Position numbers and translations under genes: made by a program
Part shown: positions 56,796 to 64,000 of the stretch, in pieces
Numbering within the stretch: the stretch's first letter is position 1
How the letters are laid out: every line of letters starts with the position of its first letter
Notes under the pieces: model-generated
Database searches by the model: none
The model's input: the letters and a program-made list of their open reading frames with translations, nothing else
What the model was told of the DNA's origin: nothing
Assembly (NCBI GenBank): GCA_003991915.1
Contig: RQTK01000428.1
Coordinates: forward strand, 166,453-230,452
Direction of reading: 5' to 3'
DNA: 64,000 nucleotides
From: Elysia chlorotica
Lineage: Eukaryota; Mollusca; Gastropoda; Plakobranchidae

Positions 56796-57649
56796 TAATT
56801 ATTAGAACGATGTATGAATATCTCACCACTGTCTCACTGTGGTACAAGCGCTTCTTTTTACCCCAGCGTTTAACACAAGCACTTAGAACAATACTCAGCT
56901 GTATCAGAGTAGTAACAGATGCCTCGTAGGAGTTGAGGATTCCATATAAAAAGATCACCCATTAGGCTAAAAAAATGCTATCTGGCTTTTGTTCTTCACT
57001 AATATAACAAGGAAGAAGTGTATTACAAAATCCCCACAATGCCGATACAATAGTAAACGGTGGATCCCTAATTGTATTGACTATGAAGGTTCGTGGAATA
57101 AAACAAATAAAAACAGTGACATCAAAAGAAGAGACTTGATGTTCTTGCAGAGAACACAATAATTTTTTGTTTCAAATTTCTTTCTCTAGATAGAGAACAA
57201 AGAATGATCGAAAAAATGTTAGCTACTCTACCACGACTTCTTAGTGGTAAATGAGCGTTACCAAGTGTTAAATATAAACATTTTACGCATTTTGTGTAGG
57301 TAAGTTTGTTTTTCCACTCTTCCAAAATTAAATTGACTTTTAATTAAAATAGAATTATACATACACGTAATTGTGTTTTACCCGCCATGCGACTCACCGT
57401 AAAAGCTCGTAAATAAACGACGTATGTTTAGTTGTTTACGGCGCAAATTGATTGACATCAGAGGAGGGTGATGACTTTACACTCTCAGGTTGGTCGTTTT
57501 TTTTTTTTTGGTGTTTTTTTTTTTTGCTTTTTTTTAAATTGTGTGCCAGGGATCCGATTGCTTCCTGTCTCTTGGGCATCAGGTTTGTAAGGTCGATCAA
57601 AGCTTTAGCTACGCTAAACCGCCCAGTGTAATTTTGGCCTCTGGATTGT
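56796..57649. other. AT-rich unique sequence with T runs
   Basis: Interrupted poly-T near 57499-57535. No gene is recognised. Confidence 0.45.
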
Positions 57650-60240
57650 TAAGCGCATCATTACATTCTGATCTGCGTAGAGCTGGAAAGAGATACTGCT
57701 CAAGTTGAGAGAAAGACCTACATTGTCAGCCGTAACGGAGCATCCCTACGTGATGTATTGACAGCCGCAATATTTAAATTCGACCTCATTATGTATTACA
57801 AAGAGACCCACTCGGATTTAAAGAAAAAAACGCACAAAAAATTCAACTAACTCTGCGGGGAATACAGATTTGTTTAACCAAATTAAACTTGATTAATTAA
57901 ATGACAATAGAGTGAACTGTTTAATCATACTGAATAGATCGAAATGAATTGATCTGTTTAAACTTTAAGGTATTTCAAAGTTAAATAAACAGTTCAATGT
58001 TCATTTTTTAAATCATTACAGTACACACATGTTATGCCAAATCACCCAACCTAAATAAAAAAAGACTTACCAGATTACATTTATTTTTAAAAAGGCAGAA
58101 CGATAGGGGGGTCGGCTTTGCAGATTAATTGTTTCAGTAAATATCAATCAGTAATCAAAGTGTACAACTTTGGGTTTACAATTATTACAACGTGAATATG
58201 AGATTATGCAAGTTTCACACCAGGGGCTAAATAAAGCCACAACAATGTTGTGATGACTATTTTGTTTACATTGGTTTTCCCTATAGCGGAGCTAAGTCTC
58301 TTCTCCTATTGCTCTGAATTATCATTAAGCGCCGCCATCAGATTCTGATCTGCGTAGAGCTGGAAAGAGATACTGCTCAAGTTGAGAGAAAGGCCTACAT
58401 TGTCAGCCGTAACGGAGCATCCCTACGTGATAAATTGACAGCTGCAATATTTAAATTCGACCTCATTATGTATTACAAAGAGGCTCACTCGGATTTAAAA
58501 AAAAAACCGCACACACACAAAAACAACATTTCCAACTAACTCTGTAGGGATTTTTTTTACCAAATTAAACGTGATTAATTTAATGTCGATATAGTGAATG
58601 TTTAATCATACTGAATAGATCGAAGTGAATTGATCTGTTGAAACTTAAAGTACTTCAAAGTTAAGTAAACAGTTTCGATGTTCATTTTTAAACAGTCCCA
58701 AAGATTAAAAACAGGTAACTTTGTCTGATGTTGTTACGTCAAATAAAATAAGGTATAGTTGGAAAAAATCATTACAGAACACACAATCATAATCTATTAT
58801 GCCAAACAACCCAATCTAAATGAAAATGACCTACCAGATTACAATTTTTTTTTTAAAGGCAGAACGATAAGGGATGGAAAATAAAAAGATCGGCATTACA
58901 GCCTGATTGTTTCAGTAAATATCGATCAGTAATCAAAGTTTAAAACTTTTGGTTTACAATTATTATAACGATGATTAAATCAGTTCAGGTTTCACTACAA
59001 GGGTTATATAAAGCCACAACAGTGTTGCGATGCCTTTTTTGTTTACATTGGTTTTCCCTACAGCGTAGCTAGTAGGCCTCTTGTCTTATTGCTCTGAACT
59101 ACCAATTAGAGGGTCATTACATTCTGATCAGCGTAACGGAGCATCCCCACGTGATTGATTGACAGCTGCAATATTTAAATTCAACCTCATTATGTGTTAC
59201 GGAGAGACTCTCTCAGATAAAAAAAAAAACCCAACTCTGTGGGGTATACACATTTTTTAACCAAATTAGACTTGATAAATTAAAAGGACATACAAAATGA
59301 AATTTTTATTCATACTGAATAGATCAAAGCGAATTGATATGTTGAAAAAAAATTTTCAAACTTAAAAAGGCAGTGTTGATGTTAATTTTTTAAACAGTCC
59401 CGAAGACTAAAAACAGGTAACTTTGTGTGGTGGTGTCACGTAAATTTAGATAAGGTACAGCCGAAAAAATGATTTCAGTATACACGTATTATGCCAAACG
59501 ATCCAATCTAAATAAGAAAGACCTACCAGATTACATTTATATTTAAAAAAGGCACAACGGTAGGGGATACAAAAACAACAAAGATCGGCATTACAGCCTG
59601 ATTGTTTAAGTAAATATCGATCAGTAATCAAAGTTTAAAACTTTTGGTTTACAATTATAACGTGAATGAGATCAGTTAATGTTTCCACCAGGGGCTTAAT
59701 AAAACCACAACAATGTTGTGCTGACTATTTTGTTTAAGGTTTTTACACCAAATTAAACTCGATCAATTAACTGGCGATGGAGTGAAATGTTTAATCATGC
59801 TGAAAAGATAGAAATCAATATTGATCTGGTGCAAGGTTAAAAGAGCATATTTAACTGTTTAATTACGTAAAACAACCCTAAAGAGAAAAAAAGCAAAAAC
59901 ACTTAACAGATGATCGTTTGTAAGTTTGTTGTTACATAAAACAAGAAAGGTATTGCTGGTGAAATCATTATAATGTACAAACATATAGCAAACCACCCAA
60001 TCTAAATTAAAACGACCCACGAGATTACATTTGATTTGACAAAGGCAGAACGATAGGGGGGTGACAAAAATAGGTCAGCCTTACAGCCTAGTCGTTTCAA
60101 ATATCGCCCAGTAATCAAAGTTTAAAACTTTCGGGTTTTCAATTGTAACGTGGGTGAAATCAATCAGTTTAGTTGGAAACCCAGGGGGTAAACTAAATAA
60201 AGCCGGAGAAATCTTGTGATGACTGTATTGCTTAAAATTG
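57650..60240 (+). repeat. Satellite-like tandem array, four units of about 0.5-0.8 kb
   Basis: Unit landmarks are ATTCTGATCWGCGTA (57665, 58342 and 59121), GTAACGGAGCATCCC, GCAATATTTAAATTC, ACCAAATTA (near 57879, 58558, 59260 and 59747) and TACTGAATAGATC. These are followed by CAGATTACATTT, GGCAGAACGATA, CAGTAATCAAAGT and CCACAACARTGTTG. The first two spacings are 677 and 779 bp. The fourth unit is partial at its start. No frame is conserved among units, so the array is judged non-coding. Confidence 0.93.
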
Positions 60241-60392
60241 TTTGTCACGACGCTACCAAAACAACGTGCAGTATCACCGAATTGACTGTGGTTAACAATT
60301 AATTTGGCAGCCTCCCACAGGTTGTTTTGATGTCTATATATAGATGAAATTGTCGGGCCCCAAGGTACCAAAATAAACAGGCAAAGTCACCT

Positions 60393-60727
60393 GACTGAGG
60401 TTAACTCAGGTTTTGATAACAAAGTCAACATTGATCCATTTTCTTTTAAATTAATTTCATAGTTAGTAAGTCATTGGACTGACTAAGGTAAATTCAGTTT
60501 TCGATAATAAGGGTAACATTGATCTATTTCTTTTAAATTAATTTCATAGTTAGTATAGAAATGCTAATTTTCGTTTAGCCTAAATATCTAATTTCTCCCA
60601 ACTGTGTTAATAATTATTTTAATGACACCAATGAGATAATGTTTTGTTTAGCCTATCAACCTACGAGCCTAAATATTGAATGTGTCCCAACTGTGTCTTA
60701 TATGTATTTTAATGACATAACTCACTT
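60393..60727 (+). repeat. Two adjacent tandem pairs of 88-89-bp period
   Basis: Pair 1 (60393-60480 and 60481-60560) shares GACTRAGGTWAAYTCAG, AACATTGATC and CTTTTAAATTAATTTCATAG. Pair 2 (about 60565-60638 and 60650-60727) shares GCCTAAATAT, TCCCAACTGTGT and ATTTTAATGACA. Confidence 0.85.
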
Positions 60728-60917
60728 TGGTTCTAAATGCAATGGTTTGTCTATTTTGCTCACCTTGTCTGTTATTCTTGGAAACCTCGATTGTCCCTTC
60801 AGTGTACTTCAACTTCTCGTTTTGCTCTTAACTATCATGACCAGTGACCTAATAAATATAACGGGCTAATGCCCCTGCATTGCGCTGTACTTTTTGCGAT
60901 ATCTGTTTGCTATTTAT
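60728..60917. other. Unique sequence
   Basis: Nothing recognised. Confidence 0.4.
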
Positions 60918-61157
60918 AAGACCCTCTTTTTGTTTGCTGTTTGTCTTCTGGTAGAGTAATAAACCTGTCTCTGCAGAATTATGCTATTTTTGGGCAAGTC
61001 TATACAAAATTATGCCACCAAAAAGGCAAATTATGGTTCACCGCTAGCGCAGAGCTGAGAGTAAGGGTTTTATCTCTACTGGCAGTAGCTTCCTGTCTGT
61101 CTCATGGCGGAATCGTGGCTTAGCCCATCTAGTCTATAAATAAAATATTACTGATCA
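60918..61157 (+). repeat. Dispersed repeat P, copy 2
   Basis: Partner of 11881-12117 in the same orientation, with several indels in the middle. Confidence 0.75.
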
Positions 61158-61203
61158 TGAACCAAATAACCCTCTCATGTTTCCTGTGGGTGTGAGTGTG
61201 TTT

Positions 61204-61204
<1 letters not shown>

Positions 61205-61253
<49 letters not shown>

Positions 61254-61271
61254 GATAGAGAGTGGGAGTGT

Positions 61272-61335
<64 letters not shown>

Positions 61336-61336
61336 T
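61205..61336. repeat. (GA)n microsatellite
   Basis: GA tracts split by GATAGAGAGTGGGAGTGTG. Long Arg-Glu and Ser-Leu frames here are artefacts. Confidence 0.95.
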
Positions 61337-61535
61337 TATGTCGAAGCTTTACTAATCTCCGATCTTCAACACTCAACCACAAGGAATAGGACAAGGAGAA
61401 CAAAAGCCTTTAAGAAAGGCTAAGTGGGTATTGTTGAATCTCTCTTGAGAATCTTACCGAACGTATTGAACGAACTAAGTTACAAGCCATAAATACCTTG
61501 AACTCACATGATGCTGATACATTGTACTGGTAGCC

Positions 61536-61685
61536 GGCCAGGTGCAAGGCTGTGCACAATATAACCGTTGTTGTGCTGACGTGCCGTAAAAACAAGGCCA
61601 GGTGCAAGACTGGGCACAATATATATAACCGTTATTATGCTGACGTGCCGTAAAAACAAACCCACGCAAGATTGGGCGTTATTAC
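61536..61685 (+). repeat. Tandem repeat of about 60-64 bp, two full units and a partial
   Basis: Units begin GGCCAGGTGCAAG at 61536 and 61596 and end CTGACGTGCCGTAAAAACAA. A third partial unit (CACGCAAGATTGGGC) starts near 61660. Confidence 0.88.
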
Positions 61686-61713
61686 TAGAGGTTTTGCGAT
61701 AACGTAACCTCAT

Positions 61714-61967
61714 TACGAAGGGCGCGGTGGTCCTGGGGTAGAACATCGCTTTCCGACTCAAAAGCTCCGGGTTCAAGTCCTGGCGATATCGCTCCCTACT
61801 GGTTGGGTCGGTGTCAGTTTAATCTTACAGGCAGGAGTCATGATATCCCCGTCCTGTCTCCTGTGTGGCAGCACATAAAATTGTTAGACGTCAGACGTCA
61901 GTCTTGGAGTCCGTCCACAATATAGCCTATGTAGTGCTGATGTTGGACGTGAAACTAACTCAGCAAA
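61714..61967 (+). mobile_element. tRNA-headed SINE, head type 1, full length
   Basis: Head GGGCGCGGTGGTCCTGGGG, TAGAACATCGCTTTCCGAC, B-box GGTTCAAGTCCTGG, body and 3' end GATGTTGGACGTGAAACTAA. Short flanking duplication AACCTCAT (61706-61713 and 61968-61975). A 7-bp tandem duplication (AGACGTC twice) lies within the 3' body. Confidence 0.92.
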
Positions 61968-62213
61968 AACCTCATAGTGAAAACGTAAACGATGAGTCAA
62001 TGAAATTTTCATGGGCGTCCAATCATAGCTCTAACCTTCACTTACGGAGCCAATGAGCGATGAGAAAACCATATGTTTGAGGGTCGGGATTATGTCATTC
62101 GTTTTTTGTCTGTGGATCGCAAGACAGGTTATATTAGACGGTGGTCTCTCCTTCCTCGTCTAGAGATGTCAACAGTGAAACTGAGACTTGATCGATATCA
62201 ACATGGGCTATAG

Positions 62214-62256
62214 AGTAGACATCAAGGTAACGACGAGGAGAGAGATATCGGGTAGA
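62214..62256 (+). repeat. 43-bp direct repeat flanking a SINE, left copy
   Basis: Matches 62507-62549 at 39 of 43 positions without indels, from AGTAGACAT to GGGTAGA. The SINE lies between the two copies. Confidence 0.88.
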
Positions 62257-62506
62257 GTTGAGTTGGTTTAAAGTCCAACAACAGCACTACATTGGATATT
62301 TTGTGGACGGGCCCCAATACAGATGTCTGAGAATTTTATGTTCTGCGACACACGAGATAGTGCGGCGATACCATGACACATGTCTAAGTTCCGGTCACAT
62401 TAAACTGATACCGACCTAACCAGTGAAGAGCGAAATTGCTAGGGCTCAAACCACGGACTTTTTGCGTCGGAAACCGATGTTCTACCTCATGGCCACCGCG
62501 CCCCTC
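62257..62506 (-). mobile_element. tRNA-headed SINE, head type 1, full length
   Basis: On the minus strand: GGGCGCGGTGGCCATGAGG, TAGAACATCGGTTTCCGACG, B-box GGTTTGAGCCCTAG, complete body and GGACTTTAAACCAACTCAAC at the 3' end. It is bounded by a 43-bp direct repeat and not by an ordinary short target duplication. Confidence 0.92.
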
Positions 62507-62549
62507 AGTAGACATGAAGGTAACGACGAAGAGAGAGGTATGGGGTAGA
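62507..62549 (+). repeat. 43-bp direct repeat flanking a SINE, right copy
   Basis: See 62214-62256. Confidence 0.88.
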
Positions 62550-62706
62550 ATGCACAAACATGATGTAGCTTGTCATAAGTCTTCTTTTTTATATTGTTAT
62601 GACGAGATGTAATCTACGTCTTGTTTGTGAATTCGACCCATGGTTAAGTAGATCAAACAATAGAATGGACCGATAGATCAATAGTTTCGATGGATAGATA
62701 GATTGA

Positions 62707-62906
62707 TACATACATACATACATACATACATACATACATACATACATACATACATACATACGTACATACATACATACATACATACATACATACATACATA
62801 CATACATACATACATACATACATACATACATACATACATACATACATACATACATACATACATACATACATACATACATACATACATGCATACATACATA
62901 CATACG
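62707..62906. repeat. (CATA)n microsatellite
   Basis: About 200 bp of CATA units, with single CGTA and CATG interruptions. The MYVC and IHTY repeat frames on both strands are translations of it. Confidence 0.97.
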
Positions 62907-62939
62907 TAGTCTGGGTCAGCTGGACTTTGTCTCCAAATA

Positions 62940-63135
62940 ATCTTATTAAACAGACAGACAGACAGAGAGAGACCTAGTTCTAGTTAAGTAGATTGATAAA
63001 TAGATGGATCGATAAATCGAGGAATATGATTCAAAGATATCTAGATAGATAGATAGACAGATGGAACGAAAGAAAGATAGAAGGATAGATAAATTAATAG
63101 ATAATTAGAAAGATAGATAAGTAGGTAGATAGGAT
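62940..63135. repeat. Degenerate GATA/CAGA tract
   Basis: GACAGACAGA near 62953 and GATAGATA units to about 63130. Confidence 0.8.
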
Positions 63136-63807
63136 TGAAGCTCTTGACCAAAACTAGAAACATGGAAAAATCAAAACAAATAAACAAACAAGGAAAAGAA
63201 ACCTTATTCTTCATGGTGTGAAATGTTTATTAGAAAATGACTATCGTGGGAGACCTGCGATAAACCGCATCGTAACTATATAAAAATGCTTAACATGAAA
63301 TCGAGGCTTAATTGTTTATGCAAGCGAAGTAAAAAATATTTATCTTACAATGCTTCAAGGTCCTATTTATCCGATACAGGATAATAGTCCTCTGCTGTTT
63401 TTTTTTTTTTGCGTTTATCTGTCTCTTTAACAAGAAGACCTATGTGTTGCACACTTCTGTCTCGCCATTAAGATAATTGTCTGTCACTGTAATGGTACAC
63501 TTATTATTTCACCTGTGAGCAGGGCATTTATACAGTAAGCTATGCCATATACTTCTATTTAAATTCATTGATCCTAAAATCGGCAGATGTGAAATTTTTC
63601 CTTAAAGCATTAATGGTGCATTGCCGTTGACTACGTGGATATCAAATGATATTGCATGTACTGGCATTCCTAAACAGAAGTATTGACAGTGAAATAAAAT
63701 TATTATTCTGTTCTCTGATGAATTCTACGTTAACTATGGCATGAGTGTCATTTTTGTTGATCACTTATTTAAGGGCTCTGATCCTATATTTTTGCTTCAA
63801 ATACATC
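63136..63807. other. AT-rich unique sequence
   Basis: No gene or repeat is recognised before the retrotransposon remnant. Confidence 0.45.
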
Positions 63808-63990
63808 AGTTTAGAATGTGGACAGGCAGCAGAAACAGCCCAACATGTGCTACAGGATTGCAGGATATACAGCAATGTTAGACAGTCCATCTGGAGGGAG
63901 AGAATAGACATGCACACGAAGCTATATGGGCCCCTTCCTGAGCTAGAGAAAACGGTAGCCTTCATTGCCCAGGCTGGGATCAGAATTTGA
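63808..63990 (+). mobile_element. Non-LTR retrotransposon C-terminal remnant
   Basis: The frame from about 63808 to the TGA at 63988-63990 encodes about 60 residues containing ECGQAAETAQHVLQDC and LYGPLPELEKTVAFIAQAG. This resembles the extreme C-terminus of jockey/R1-like non-LTR retrotransposon proteins that lies after the RNase H-like region. There a Cys..His-x4-Cys cluster is followed by a W and a conserved LYG...L..T..FI segment. The reverse transcriptase and endonuclease parts are absent upstream, so it is 5' truncated or a relic. The natural stop is kept. The upstream frame (from GTG at 63745) is unrelated AT-rich sequence. Sequence after the stop is cut by the window edge. Confidence 0.7.
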
Positions 63991-64000
63991 AGAGAGTGTT

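Noticed and set aside
57650-60240. Tandem gene family in the array of about 0.7-kb units
   Set aside because: No open frame is shared among units, and indels break every frame.
62589-62909. Met-Tyr-Val-Cys and Ile-His-Thr-Tyr repeat frames
   Set aside because: They are translations of the (CATA)n microsatellite in all frames.

Overview
The window looks like non-coding DNA from a large, AT-rich, repeat-dense animal genome. I place it tentatively in a lophotrochozoan, probably a gastropod mollusc. The grounds are abundant long (CT)n, (GA)n, (GATA)n and (CATA)n microsatellites, many tRNA-headed SINEs ending in a GACGTTAAAC-type 3' end, and no compact genes. The species is an inference. Two runs of N (12270-12541 and 26341-27300) are assembly gaps. 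I find no complete protein-coding gene. Most long open frames are translations of microsatellites (Ser-Leu, Arg-Glu, Tyr, Met-Tyr-Val-Cys repeats) or of SINEs, and many open only at GTG or TTG, which a eukaryotic nuclear gene would not normally use.

The best supported content is mobile and duplicated DNA. There are about 23 SINE copies or fragments. They share one body and 3' end but carry two different tRNA-like heads. Four have clear target-site duplications (near 1.0, 31.8, 37.7 and 61.8 kb). One at 62.3 kb sits inside a 43-bp direct repeat. A non-LTR retrotransposon C-terminal remnant lies at 63808-63990. A dispersed hairpin-forming element of about 100 bp occurs near 2.3, 3.2, 8.9 and 30.4 kb, the best copy having perfect 18-bp outer arms.

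Layout. 0-4 kb: a repeat shared with 10.7 kb, a SINE, and a two-copy tandem duplication of about 0.9 kb that carries the hairpin. 4.8-7.1 kb: a diverged duplication and a tandem array built from SINE 3'-end sequence. 7-13.8 kb: SINEs, (TTC)n, gap 1 and pyrimidine minisatellites. 14-26 kb: mostly AT-rich unique sequence with (GA)n blocks and a diverged triplication at 24.1-25.7 kb. 27.3-28.4 kb: SINE 3' part, then a 42-bp minisatellite containing TTAGGGTTA and an almost continuous reading frame. 28.7-32 kb: CT tracts, hairpin, tandem repeats and a SINE. 34.4-37.4 kb: two copies of a segment of about 0.89 kb, the second bounded by 62-bp direct repeats. 40.6-41.9 kb: a cluster of local duplications. 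46-51 kb: dispersed duplications, a GC-richer pocket and a small exon-like block at 49192-49241. 55 kb: a tandem duplication. 57.65-60.24 kb: a satellite-like array with four units of about 0.5-0.8 kb. 60.4-63.1 kb: short tandem duplications, SINEs and (CATA)n.

No genes act together here. The visible biology is turnover by retroposition, local tandem duplication and microsatellite expansion, possibly within an intron or between genes. I did not find a convincing new functional system. The most worthwhile leads are the hairpin family, the X-D-X composite at 36.4-37.4 kb, the head-swapped SINEs, the frame-preserving 42-bp array and the exon-like block.
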